Positions 53,021 through 61,525 of a stretch of DNA of 64,000 bases are shown piece by piece. Source of the DNA: JAVJSU01 sp040219275 (lineage in GTDB: Bacteria; Chloroflexota; Anaerolineae; Aggregatilineales; Phototrophicaceae). Where the stretch lies: positions 62,001-126,000 of the forward strand of contig JAVJSU010000038.1 of NCBI GenBank assembly GCA_040219275.1, read 5' to 3'. How positions within the stretch are numbered: position 1 is the stretch's first letter; the number at the start of each line of letters is the position of its first letter. Below the pieces are notes generated by a model. It saw only the letters and a list, made by a program, of their open reading frames with translations, was not told where the DNA came from and searched no databases. The position numbers and the translations under genes were made by a program.

Positions 53021-53143
53021 TTATGCTGTTGGCGGTGCCGTATGTTCTGGCAGAAGTGCGGCATCGTTGACGGCAACCTGTCTTCCTCTAACGTCCACTC
53101 CGTTTCTATCCGGTGGAGACAAATCCATCGTCGATGAACCCAT
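53021..53143 (-). CDS. Possible small protein (40 aa), unknown
   Basis: A minus-strand frame of 40 codons starts at an ATG with AAGGTGGGG about 12 bases upstream and ends 10 bases before the terminator of the FAS1 transcript. The product is Pro- and Ala-rich at its C-terminus (ending EHTAPPTA). An overlapping plus-strand frame exists, so coding is uncertain. Confidence 0.25.
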   Translation of the reverse strand: MGSSTMDLSPPDRNGVDVRGRQVAVNDAALLPEHTAPPTA

Positions 53144-53202
53144 CACTGATGAACCATCCCCACCTTCAAAAGGAGTTTACTATCAGTCTTGCCGTTTATG
53201 CT

Positions 53203-54897
53203 TTATTCTTCGGCAGGCGGTAACAGCACACCATCGATGACATGGATCACGCCGTTGCTGGCGATAATGTCCGTCATGATGACCTGAACGGTATCATTCA
53301 AGAACACGTTGCCATCAACCACGCTGATGGTGATGTCACTGCCCTGTACGGTTGTCGCTGAGGTCAAACCGACCACATCAGCGGCAAGGACTTCACCGGA
53401 AACCACATGATAGAGCAGGATATTCGTCAGTGTGTCCGTATCTGCCAGTAAATCTTCAGCGGTGATACCGAGTGCCGCGAAAGCCGCATCAAACGCATCA
53501 TTGGTGGGCGCGAACACGGTGAAAGGACCTTCGCCGCTCAGTGTTTCAGCGAGATCAGCCGCGACAACCGCGCTAACCAATGTGCTGAAGTTTTCATCAG
53601 CGCTGGCAATATCGACAATCGTGCCCATATCCATGCTATCCATCGAGTCGTCTTCCATCATCATGCCACCATCTTCGAGTGCGGCGCTCAGATCAGCGGC
53701 GGTCATAGCATCAATCACGGTCAAGGCAACTTCAGGTGCATCCGGTGTACCTACAGCCGCGACCAGATAATAGGAACCGGCTTCTAGCACTGTGCCACTA
53801 AGGTCAAGAATTTGTACGCTATTGTCGGGGCTAGCAACGACAGACAGATCATAGCTCCCTGAAGGCACATCAAGCTCGAATGCGCCATCGTTCGGTGCGC
53901 CACTCGCTGTCACAAAAGTACCGGGGAACGCCAGATCAGACACAATCGCCTGACCACCTGCCAGCACGTCTACAGCGGGTGCGCCTTCAATGGCATGGAC
54001 AACCACAACATGCGCGGTATCAGCGGCAAGCTCAGAAAAATCTTCGACAATCACAGATACGGTCAGCGTACCAGCTTCCAGGGAACCAACTGCCGCAACG
54101 GTGATGTACGCATCCGCAGGCAGATCAAATTCCGCCGGACCAATCGCGGCATCTTCAATCGACGTACCCGCCGGAGCAACTGCTAATTCATAAGTGCCAG
54201 CAGGCAGGGTCACGAAATCGGTGACGTTTGGATAGCTTAATTCGGTAATGGCGGCTTCACCATTGACGTAAATATCCACTGCGGGGGTATCCGGGGAGAA
54301 ATGCGCGACGCGAATGTTGACATAGTCTTCCGCCATCATCATGTCGTCTTCTTCCATAGAGTCCATCGCACCGAGTGAATCCAGCACGCTCTGGGGCAAC
54401 AAGACTTCATCAATCACATGGATCACGCCGTTGCTGGCGATAATGTCTGTCTGGATGACGTTGACGATTCCGTTCAGAACCACACCACCATCAACCACTT
54501 CAATGCCGATGGACGCACCCTCAAGCAGGGTCGGCGCACTTTGACCATCCAACCCGATCACATCTTCAGCCAATACCGCGCCATCTACCACATGATAGAG
54601 TAGCACAGTGGTCAGCAGATCGGTCTGGGCGAGTAAATCCTCGGCAGACATTTCTAAACTTGCCAGTAAATTATTAAAAGCATCATTGGTCGGCGCGAAC
54701 ACCGTGAACGGACCTTCACCGCTTAGCGTTTCCAGCACAGCCGGGTCAGCATTCTGGATCGCGGCAACCAGTGTGGAAAAATCTTCATTACCTACTGCGA
54801 TGTCTACGATGGATTGATCCTGTGCGGAGACAGGCGCAACCAACGCCATCATGGTCATGATAATCAGCATCATGACGGAAAGAGATAAACGACGCAT
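53203..54897 (-). CDS. FAS1-DUF4397-DUF4397-FAS1 surface protein
   Basis: The 564-residue exported protein has a signal peptide (LSLSVMMLIIMTMMALVAPV, cleaved after SAQ). A FAS1 domain follows (about 27-165; TLSGEGPFTVFAPTNDAF). Two DUF4397 beta-sandwich domains follow (about 195-310 and 310-425; VNIRVAHFSPDTPAVDIYVN and HVVVVHAIEGAPAVDVLAGG). A Met/Asp-rich linker leads to a second FAS1 domain (about 435-562). No anchor or sorting signal is seen, so it may be secreted or bound through contacts. ATG 54897 has AAAGGAG 7 bases upstream. It is divergent from an ECF sigma/anti-sigma pair, a known partnership for fasciclin proteins. Confidence 0.93.
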   Translation of the reverse strand: MRRLSLSVMMLIIMTMMALVAPVSAQDQSIVDIAVGNEDFSTLVAAIQNADPAVLETLSGEGPFTVFAPTNDAFNNLLASLEMSAEDLLAQTDLLTTVLLYHVVDGAVLAEDVIGLDGQSAPTLLEGASIGIEVVDGGVVLNGIVNVIQTDIIASNGVIHVIDEVLLPQSVLDSLGAMDSMEEDDMMMAEDYVNIRVAHFSPDTPAVDIYVNGEAAITELSYPNVTDFVTLPAGTYELAVAPAGTSIEDAAIGPAEFDLPADAYITVAAVGSLEAGTLTVSVIVEDFSELAADTAHVVVVHAIEGAPAVDVLAGGQAIVSDLAFPGTFVTASGAPNDGAFELDVPSGSYDLSVVASPDNSVQILDLSGTVLEAGSYYLVAAVGTPDAPEVALTVIDAMTAADLSAALEDGGMMMEDDSMDSMDMGTIVDIASADENFSTLVSAVVAADLAETLSGEGPFTVFAPTNDAFDAAFAALGITAEDLLADTDTLTNILLYHVVSGEVLAADVVGLTSATTVQGSDITISVVDGNVFLNDTVQVIMTDIIASNGVIHVIDGVLLPPAEE

Positions 54898-54936
54898 ATA
54901 GAACTCCTTTACTTTTAGCGAATACATAACTGTCTA

Positions 54937-54950
54937 ACCATTTTTATGGT
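54937..54950. promoter_or_regulatory. Palindrome in the divergent FAS1/sigma promoter region
   Basis: ACCATTTTTATGGT is an inverted repeat (ACCAT/ATGGT, 4-base centre) 40 bases upstream of the FAS1 start. It is a candidate operator or part of an ECF-type promoter. Confidence 0.25.
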
Positions 54951-55118
54951 CTTACATATAGCTACCGCTTTCCGTTTGTGGATTGGATCATTTCACGGGT
55001 GCTTTACTTATCGGTTTTTAATTTTGACAACTTGGGATAATATAGCTCTCATAATTGAGTGTCCCTGTTTCTTAATTCGGAACATAGCACGATTCTTTAT
55101 CCGTTTTTTCGTACTGCG

Positions 55119-55700
55119 ATGTCAATGTCTGATGATTCTCGCCTTGTTCAACGCCTTCATAAGCGCGATCAGGATGCGTTAACAGAACTGTATACACGTT
55201 ATCAACCGCTCGTCCATAGTATGGCGATGAGTGTTCTTAAGAATGAAGCCCTTGCAGAGGAAGTAACGCAGGATATTTTCTTACGCCTGTGGCAAACGCC
55301 GGATAAATGGGACCCGACAAAAGGGCAACTCAGCAGTTGGCTACTCACCGTTGCGCGCTATACCGCTATTGACCGTCTGCGCCACGAACAGCGCCGCCCC
55401 ACCTTAGAGGCAAAACCGTTAGAGCAATTTCATGAATTACTCGGTGATAGCGCCACACCCGACACCCGTCCGCAGGATGGTCAATATGATGACGGCATGT
55501 TGATGCGTAAACTGATCCCGCGCTTACCCAAAGATCAGAAACAGGTAATTTTTCTCGCGTTCTTTCGTGGCATGACCCACAGCGACATCGCCGAACATCT
55601 CAATCTTCCGCTCGGTACTGTCAAATCACGCATTCGGCTCGGCATGGAAAAGCTCAAACAAGAGTGGCTGAGCGAAAATAAACATGAGAAACATGATTAA
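55119..55700 (+). CDS. ECF-type RNA polymerase sigma factor (SigK-like)
   Basis: The 193-residue sigma factor has region 2 (ALTELYTRYQPLVHSMAMSV, EEVTQDIFLRLWQTPDKWDP, SSWLLTVARYTAIDRLRHEQ) and region 4 (RLPKDQKQVIFLAFFRGMTH, SDIAEHLNLPLGTVKSRIRL). Overall it resembles the SigK/ECF19 branch paired with RskA-type anti-sigma factors. ATG 55119 is used; a second Met six bases later is possible, and no strong ribosome binding site is seen. It is followed 127 bases later by its probable anti-sigma gene and is divergent from the FAS1 gene. Confidence 0.9.
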   Translation: MSMSDDSRLVQRLHKRDQDALTELYTRYQPLVHSMAMSVLKNEALAEEVTQDIFLRLWQTPDKWDPTKGQLSSWLLTVARYTAIDRLRHEQRRPTLEAKPLEQFHELLGDSATPDTRPQDGQYDDGMLMRKLIPRLPKDQKQVIFLAFFRGMTHSDIAEHLNLPLGTVKSRIRLGMEKLKQEWLSENKHEKHD

Positions 55701-55827
55701 GAAACATTTGCATTTGATTAGAAAATTGGACTACGATAAACTAAACGCTGTTTTCTAAGCGTTAGCTATATAGTAAGTGAAACAGACTTTAATGGTAGAC
55801 ATACGGCAAGTTAATTTGAGTTATACA

Positions 55828-56637
55828 ATGAAAACGCCCGTGGATTGTAATGAAGCAAAACAACTCATCCCAGCCTATGCGATTGGCGCAACCGACGCGG
55901 ATGAAACACGCATCGTCGACCGCGCTGTTATGGAATGCCCGGAGGTGATGGCGGAGCTAACCGACTATCTCTCCGTTGCCAACGCCCTGCAAAGCGTCGT
56001 CACGCCGGCAAAGACCGCCCCCAAAGCCTTACCTGCATCGCTGATTGCACGCCTAGATGAGCCGATTGCACGGGAAGACCGACATAACCGGTTAGATTCG
56101 GCATCAGTTCCACCTGTGATTGCACTGCCACCGCGTCGCAATCGCTGGCTACTGATGGGTGCAGTCGCGGCGGCAATCGCCGTGTTGTTGCTTACGAATG
56201 TGTACTGGTTTAGCGAAGTCAACACACTAAAAGATCAGCAAACCCGCCTTGAAAATCAACTCGCCATGCAACCGACAAGCAACGACCTGCTGACCAACAT
56301 CAGCCTACAAACAGTGCAACATCGCCAATTATTGCCGCAGGAAAACGCGAGCGACGCACAGGCAACCGTGCTCTGGAATTCGGAAAATCGCGTCGGCTCG
56401 CTGTACGTCACTGGCTTACCCGCATTGCATAATGAACAGGTGTATCAATTCTGGCTCGTCCGTGATGGGCATTCACTCAGCCTCGGTACGTTCGAGGTTG
56501 ATGAAAACGGTGTCGGCACATTGATCTTCGAGTCGAACGAGAACATTGAAGATTTCAGCGCGATGGGGGTCAGCCCTGAACCGGCGAACGGCAGTAGCGA
56601 ACCCACCGCCCCGCATATCGTGATCGGCGAGATTTAA
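55828..56637 (+). CDS. Anti-sigma factor, RskA-like
   Basis: The 269-residue protein has a cytoplasmic N-terminal anti-sigma domain (about 1-75; CNEAKQLIPAYAIGATDADE, without the zinc-binding His/Cys set). One membrane helix follows (about 112-130; WLLMGAVAAAIAVLLLTNVY). The external domain (about 180-268) is of RskA type: QVYQFWLVRDGHSLSLGTFE and PEPANGSSEPTAPHIV. It should hold the upstream sigma factor at the membrane until a signal triggers its proteolysis. The start is uncertain: GTG 55777 and ATG 55792 are in frame, but ATG 55828 fits the domain best. Confidence 0.88.
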   Translation: MKTPVDCNEAKQLIPAYAIGATDADETRIVDRAVMECPEVMAELTDYLSVANALQSVVTPAKTAPKALPASLIARLDEPIAREDRHNRLDSASVPPVIALPPRRNRWLLMGAVAAAIAVLLLTNVYWFSEVNTLKDQQTRLENQLAMQPTSNDLLTNISLQTVQHRQLLPQENASDAQATVLWNSENRVGSLYVTGLPALHNEQVYQFWLVRDGHSLSLGTFEVDENGVGTLIFESNENIEDFSAMGVSPEPANGSSEPTAPHIVIGEI

Positions 56638-56680
56638 GCAACAGTCATCGCGTACACGCCAGAGGATGTTCACAAATAAC

Positions 56681-56845
56681 CTGAATTCTGTTCTAGGTGA
56701 ACATCTGCGAAAAAGAGCTTTTGGCTTTTAGTTAAAAAACACCGCTTTTGCTAAAAGCTAAGAGCCAAAAGCTACGACACTCATGATTTCTTACCCAAAA
56801 CGACTATCAATCACAATATTTTGCATATCCAGAACTGAAGTTAAA
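56681..56845. repeat. Dispersed hairpin repeat, copy 2
   Basis: This is the second copy of the repeat at 11961-12144, in the same orientation, with the shared words GGTGAACATCTGCGAAAAAG, GCTAAAAGCTAAGAGCCAAA and TATCCAGAACTGA. The arms AGCTTTTGGCTTTTAG and CTAAAAGCTAAGAGCC form a long stem. GATGTTCAC upstream (56665) also pairs with GTGAACATC in this copy. It fills most of the 327-base gap after the anti-sigma gene; the rest shows nothing else. Confidence 0.8.
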
Positions 56846-56964
56846 TGACATCCTCTTTTTTTACTTTTCCGGCAACTTCCAGCACGCTATGACCAATATT
56901 TCGCCGACGCGCCATCTTTTGTCTAAAATCTACGCAACATCAGACTTTTAAAGGAACTTTCTTC

Positions 56965-58128
56965 ATGGGCAATTATAACTTTGACGAGATCATTCCACGT
57001 CGTGAAACAGGCAGTGCTAAATGGGGCTATTTTGATGAGGATGTGCTACCGCTCTGGGTGGCGGATATGGACTTTCGCCTGCCACAAGAAATCATTGACG
57101 CGCTGAAAACTCGCGCCGAACACGGGCTTTTCGGGTATGAGTTCGGCTCAGAAACGCTCAAAACAACCATTGTTGAGCGGTTATCACGGCTTTATAACTG
57201 GACAATCACGCCAGAAGACATCATGCTTCTACCCGGCGTTATTCCCGGCTTGAGCATGGCAGTCAAAGCGTTCAGCAAAGCCGGCAATAAGGCGCTCATC
57301 CAAACACCCGTCTATTTTCCCTTTTACAACGTCACCACCGAGCAGGGAGTCGGGCATAATCTCGCCCCGCTAACGCTCAATGACAATGACGGCTTGCTCC
57401 ACTACACCATAGACGAAGCGGCATTCGAGGCAAAAATCGACTTCAAGACCGATATTTTCATCCTCTGTAATCCACATAATCCTGTCGGACGCGTGTGGAC
57501 GCGGGACGAACTCACGGCAATGGCGGATGCCTGCCTGAAGCACGACACCCTCATTATCTCCGACGAAATCCATAGCGATCTGATCTTCGACGATTACGCC
57601 CACATCCCGATTGCCTCGCTCTCGCCGGAAGTTTCCGCGAAAACAATCACCCTGATGGCGACCAGCAAATCCTTTAACATGCCCGGTTTGGGAGCGGCAT
57701 ATGCCATCATCACGGATGCCGGACTGCGCGAAAAATTTAGCGCGGCGTTATGGAGCATTGGCGCACATGCCTACACGATGGGGTTGGTCGGCACATTGGC
57801 GGCATATCAGCACGGCGACGCATGGCTGAAAGAAGCCCTCACCTATATGCAAGCCAATCGAGATTTCACAGCGGACTTTCTGCGTAAAGAATTGCCACAG
57901 GTCAAGTTCACCTGTCCAGAAGGCACGTATTTGATGTGGCTGGATTTTCGTGCGTTGAATATCGAAAAAATTGGCGATTTCCTGCTGGAAAAAGCACGGG
58001 TCTCTTTGAATGATGGCGCGTGGTTCGGCGAAGATGGCGTTGGCTTTGCCCGCATCAATCTCGCCTGCCCCCGATCTACACTAGAGCAAGCCCTCCTCCG
58101 AATCCGGGATGCGGTTCAGGCTCTATAA
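56965..58128 (+). CDS. PatB/MalY-type PLP C-S lyase (aminotransferase fold)
   Basis: The 387-residue enzyme is a fold-type I PLP protein of the MalY/PatB group, which cleaves cystathionine or cysteine conjugates to pyruvate, ammonia and a thiol. It shows the N-terminal KWGYFDEDVLPLWVADMDF, LLPGVIPGLSMAVKAFS, CNPHNPVGRVWTRDEL, ISDEIHSDLIFDDY and the PLP Lys in MATSKSFNMPGLG. C-terminal ARINLACPRSTLEQAL carries the carboxylate-binding Arg. Length is standard. It stands alone on the plus strand. Confidence 0.93.
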   Translation: MGNYNFDEIIPRRETGSAKWGYFDEDVLPLWVADMDFRLPQEIIDALKTRAEHGLFGYEFGSETLKTTIVERLSRLYNWTITPEDIMLLPGVIPGLSMAVKAFSKAGNKALIQTPVYFPFYNVTTEQGVGHNLAPLTLNDNDGLLHYTIDEAAFEAKIDFKTDIFILCNPHNPVGRVWTRDELTAMADACLKHDTLIISDEIHSDLIFDDYAHIPIASLSPEVSAKTITLMATSKSFNMPGLGAAYAIITDAGLREKFSAALWSIGAHAYTMGLVGTLAAYQHGDAWLKEALTYMQANRDFTADFLRKELPQVKFTCPEGTYLMWLDFRALNIEKIGDFLLEKARVSLNDGAWFGEDGVGFARINLACPRSTLEQALLRIRDAVQAL

Positions 58129-58153
58129 AAGAACACAAGGGGTCGATTTGTAA

Positions 58154-58174
58154 GGGCGAACTGGCAGTTCGCCC
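58154..58174. repeat. GGGCGAACTG palindrome
   Basis: GGGCGAACTG and CAGTTCGCCC are perfect 10-bp arms around one base. It lies between the C-S lyase gene and the convergent MoxR gene and may be a shared 3'-end structure. It looks like a dispersed intergenic palindrome, but only one copy is in this window. Confidence 0.5.
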
Positions 58175-58198
58175 CTACGAGGCTTTTTCGTCTTTGGA

Positions 58199-59149
58199 TT
58201 AATTCCAGCTACGCCCGCCGCGCTGACGACGATCCAACGCATTCGGTTTGCCGCCGTCTATCAGCGTCCGGCGCGCCTTCTGCACATCGCTTTCGTGCTT
58301 CAGCAACACGGTCAGCGTATTTTCGAGCGTTTGCTTATCAAGGCTGTTGGCGTTAATCATCACCAGTGCCTTCGCCCAGTCAATCGTCTCCGACACACTC
58401 GGATTCTTCTTGAGGTCAAGCGAACGCAACCCCTGCACCAATTCCACCGCCTGTTGCGCCAATTTCTCACCGAGTTCCGGCACGCGCAACTTGACGATGC
58501 TCAATTCCGCCTCATGTGAGGGATAATCCACGAACAGGTACAAGCAACGGCGCTTCAACGCCTCTGAAAGCTCACGCGTGTTGTTACTGGTCAAAACCAC
58601 GTCGGGCATGTGCTTCGCTTTGATCGTACCGAGTTCCGGCACAGACACCTGAAAGTCGCTCAAAATTTCTAGCAGAAAGGCTTCAAATTCTGCGTCGGCG
58701 CGGTCAATTTCATCAATCAATAACACCACCGGCACATCAGAGGTCAACGCTTGAAGCAACGGACGCGCCAGCAAAAATCGCTCGGAGAAAAAGACGTTTT
58801 CTTCTTGTGCAAGGCGATCTGCGGCGGCGGTCAGGGTATCGGTTTCGGAGAGTAACTGGCTGAGTTTATCACGGAGGAGTTGAGTATAGAGCATCTGTTT
58901 GGCATATTCCCACTCATACAGCGCCTTGCCCTCGTCCAGCCCTTCATAACACTGGAGACGGATCAACGGTTTACCCGTCGCGCCCGCCCATGCTTTCGCC
59001 AATTCAGTTTTACCCACACCCGCCGGACCTTCTGCCAACAGGGGCTTGCCAAGTTTATTTGCCAGGAACATAACAGTAGAAATCTCATCCGTGGCGATAT
59101 ATTTTTGTGAATTCAGCGCACTTGTTACCTGGTTAACATCATTAAACAT
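58199..59149 (-). CDS. MoxR-family AAA+ ATPase
   Basis: The 316-residue ATPase has Walker A AEGPAGVGKTELAKAWAG, Walker B VVLLIDEIDRADAEFEAFLL, sensor 1 VVLTSNNTRELSEALKRRCL and a C-terminal lid. The N-terminal and final parts match the CoxD/MoxR-type ATPases that work with von Willebrand A partners in assembly or chaperoning. No VWA gene is adjacent; a DUF58 protein lies 47 kb away. ATG 59149 has GGAG 6 bases upstream (a GTG at 59161 is also in frame). It lies 28 bases after uppS, so they are likely co-transcribed. Confidence 0.9.
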   Translation of the reverse strand: MFNDVNQVTSALNSQKYIATDEISTVMFLANKLGKPLLAEGPAGVGKTELAKAWAGATGKPLIRLQCYEGLDEGKALYEWEYAKQMLYTQLLRDKLSQLLSETDTLTAAADRLAQEENVFFSERFLLARPLLQALTSDVPVVLLIDEIDRADAEFEAFLLEILSDFQVSVPELGTIKAKHMPDVVLTSNNTRELSEALKRRCLYLFVDYPSHEAELSIVKLRVPELGEKLAQQAVELVQGLRSLDLKKNPSVSETIDWAKALVMINANSLDKQTLENTLTVLLKHESDVQKARRTLIDGGKPNALDRRQRGGRSWN

Positions 59150-59177
59150 TCGGTTCTCCACAATAAACTATACGTTC

Positions 59178-59957
59178 TTATTCTTCATGATCGTCTAACT
59201 CGTCAATTTGCTCATCCGTCATCCCAAATCGACGGCGACGCTGGCTATAAGCATTTAACGCCTTCAGGAGTTCAGCTTTATCAAATTCGGGCCAGTATGA
59301 CTGTGTGGTGTAATACTCAGAATACGCGCCCTGCCAGATCAAGAAGTTGCTCAGGCGGAATTCGCCGCTGGTACGAATAATCAAATCTGGATCGGGCAAA
59401 TCTCCCGTATACAGATATTTGCTTATGAGGGCTTCTGTAATCTCTTCCTCGGGTATGCCATCCTGCACGATGTGCCGCACCGCACGAACAATCTCATCAC
59501 GCCCGCCATAATTAAAGGCAACATTCAAAATGAGCCTGGAATTATCTTTTGTGTATTCACAAGCGTGCAAGATTTTCTTCTGAAGCCCTGCGTCGACCCC
59601 ATCCATTTTACCAATATGTCGTACCTGCACGCCATTTTTGTGCAGTTTCTTCACTTCCTGGTTCAGCACGAGGTTCAAAATGGACATCAATGCGCGGACT
59701 TCTGCGGGGGGGCGTTCCCAGTTTTCGGTGGAAAACGCGTAGATGGTCAACACCTCTACACCAAATTCTACACACGCTTCCAGAATGCGCCGTAGATTTT
59801 CTTTACCCTGTCGGTGTCCTTCTGCGCGGGGTAAACCGCGTGCTTTTGCCCAGCGTCCATTTCCATCCATGATGATGGCAACGTGCTTAGGGACACGTTC
59901 GGGCAGTTCAATTTCAGCTTCCAGGGCATTTTGTGTATCACCTTGAAATAGCGTCAT
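59178..59957 (-). CDS. uppS: Isoprenyl transferase (undecaprenyl diphosphate synthase)
   Basis: The 259-residue cis-prenyltransferase makes the C55 lipid carrier for wall synthesis. It shows HVAIIMDGNGRWAKARGLPR with catalytic Asp31, YAFSTENWERP, NVAFNYGGRDEIVRAVR and DLIIRTSGEFRLSNFLIWQG, all expected. It sits downstream of frr, the order frr-uppS being common, with a 135-base gap that holds a CGGTCT/AGACCG hairpin. Confidence 0.96.
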   Translation of the reverse strand: MTLFQGDTQNALEAEIELPERVPKHVAIIMDGNGRWAKARGLPRAEGHRQGKENLRRILEACVEFGVEVLTIYAFSTENWERPPAEVRALMSILNLVLNQEVKKLHKNGVQVRHIGKMDGVDAGLQKKILHACEYTKDNSRLILNVAFNYGGRDEIVRAVRHIVQDGIPEEEITEALISKYLYTGDLPDPDLIIRTSGEFRLSNFLIWQGAYSEYYTTQSYWPEFDKAELLKALNAYSQRRRRFGMTDEQIDELDDHEE

Positions 59958-60092
59958 GGTGAATTTGCCTCTCTCATTGTGGGCGAAAGTAGATTAGGGC
60001 TATCCAGAAAAAGCCTATATCAAAGGGTGCGGAAAGGGCGGTCTACTAACGCGAGTGATGCCAGCAGACCGTTCCCCAAAAGTGGACGCGAC

Positions 60093-60650
60093 CTAGACTT
60101 CCATAATTTCTTTTTCTTTGTCTTTACCCGCCTCTTCCAATTTACTGATGTGGTCATCAGTTAATTTCTGAACTTCGTCCTCACCCCGTTTGCGATCATC
60201 CTCGGAGATCATCTTCTCTTTTTCAAACTCGGCGAGGTCTTGATTTGCGCTACGCCGGATATTGCGGATCGAAATACGCGCTTCTTCCGTGCGCTTATGC
60301 ACCAGTTTCACCAAATCCTGACGGCGATCACGGGTCAGCGGGGGCATATTTAAGCGAATGTTTTGCCCATCAATATTAGGATTCACGCCAATATCGGCAA
60401 TCTGAATCGCCTTTTCAATCGCCTTCACCGCACCACCATCATACGGCTTAATCAAAATCTGCATCGGCTCCGGTGTAGAAATATTCGCCAGTTGACGTAA
60501 TTCCGTCTCCTGCCCGTAATACTCCACCATGAGCTTATCAACCATACCGGTACTCGCCCGTCCACTGCGAATGCCTCGCATATCTTCCTCGAAGACGGAC
60601 AGGGTCGATTTCATTTTATCTTTAGTTTCGTTCAAAATATCGTTTATCAT
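60093..60650 (-). CDS. frr: Ribosome recycling factor
   Basis: The 185-residue protein splits post-termination ribosomes together with EF-G. The sequence runs from KSTLSVFEEDMRGIRSGRAS through GQETELRQLANISTPEPMQI to the C-terminal QDLVKLVHKRTEEARISIRN helix, covering both domains of the family. Length is standard. It is co-directional with uppS downstream and with rlmB/cysS upstream. Confidence 0.97.
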   Translation of the reverse strand: MINDILNETKDKMKSTLSVFEEDMRGIRSGRASTGMVDKLMVEYYGQETELRQLANISTPEPMQILIKPYDGGAVKAIEKAIQIADIGVNPNIDGQNIRLNMPPLTRDRRQDLVKLVHKRTEEARISIRNIRRSANQDLAEFEKEKMISEDDRKRGEDEVQKLTDDHISKLEEAGKDKEKEIMEV

Positions 60651-60760
60651 TGTGATTATCCTTTAAGATCGCACAGGTGAAATGATACCCACTTCATCCA
60701 AACAATAGCGCCATTTAAAGTGTATATCAATTTCCACGCCAATAACTATCAAATTTATGG

Positions 60761-61525
60761 CTAACTATTCGTCCAGCCATCCCATCCACGCGCTTGCCAC
60801 GCGGCATAGAGGGCAACCGACCCCACCGTTGCCACGTTTAAACTGCCGACCTTACCACGCATCGGCAACGTCAGCAGAAGATCACAGGTTTCGCGCACAA
60901 GGCGACGCATCCCTTCACCTTCACTACCCAGCACCAATCCGAGCGACATATCCAGATCAGCTTTGCCGAGCGGTTGTAAATCTGCACCAATATCCAACCC
61001 CACAAACCAGATATCCTGTTTTTTGAGGTCTTTCATCGTGTTGACCAGATTCGTCACCTGCGCGACGTGCAAATGCTCCACCGCGCCGGAAGATGCCGCA
61101 ACCACTGAGGGCGTGACCGATACACTGCGCCGTTCCTGCATAATCACGCCATGAATGCCCACCGCATCGGCAATACGCAACAATACCCCCACATTTTGCG
61201 GGTCTTTCAGCAAATCCAGCAGAAGCAGAAAAGGTTTCTCCCCACGACTGCGCGATATTTCTAACATGGTTTCAACATCCTGCACATACGGGTAATCCCC
61301 CACGCGCAGGACGGTACTTTGATGATTCGCGCCGTTGGCAAGGTCATCCATGATGCCCTTATTCACACGCCGAACGGCAACCCCTTGCTGTTTCGCCAAT
61401 TCCAGAATTTGGGCAATCACCCCGCGATCTTCCACGCGCTCGGCAACCAAGAGTTGCTCCACCCGCCGACGATTCGCCCGCAAACATTCCAGAACGGGCC
61501 AGTGCCCATATAAATATTCAGGCAT
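60761..61525 (-). CDS. rlmB: 23S rRNA 2'-O-methyltransferase (RlmB/TrmH family)
   Basis: The 254-residue SPOUT methyltransferase has an N-terminal substrate-binding domain (YGHWPVLECLRANRRRVEQL). The catalytic knot follows: LLKDPQNVGVLLRIADAVGI, then GLVLGSEGEGMRRLVRETCD and LPMRGKVGSLNVATVGSVAL. These match RlmB, which methylates the ribose of G2251 in 23S rRNA (E. coli numbering). Its ATG overlaps the cysS stop by one base, and the cysS-rlmB pair is a known bacterial arrangement. Confidence 0.93.
   Translation of the reverse strand: MPEYLYGHWPVLECLRANRRRVEQLLVAERVEDRGVIAQILELAKQQGVAVRRVNKGIMDDLANGANHQSTVLRVGDYPYVQDVETMLEISRSRGEKPFLLLLDLLKDPQNVGVLLRIADAVGIHGVIMQERRSVSVTPSVVAASSGAVEHLHVAQVTNLVNTMKDLKKQDIWFVGLDIGADLQPLGKADLDMSLGLVLGSEGEGMRRLVRETCDLLLTLPMRGKVGSLNVATVGSVALYAAWQARGWDGWTNS

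Noticed and set aside
52983..53240. An 85-codon plus-strand frame
   Set aside because: It overlaps the FAS1 gene end and a terminator stem and shows no ribosome site or recognisable protein.
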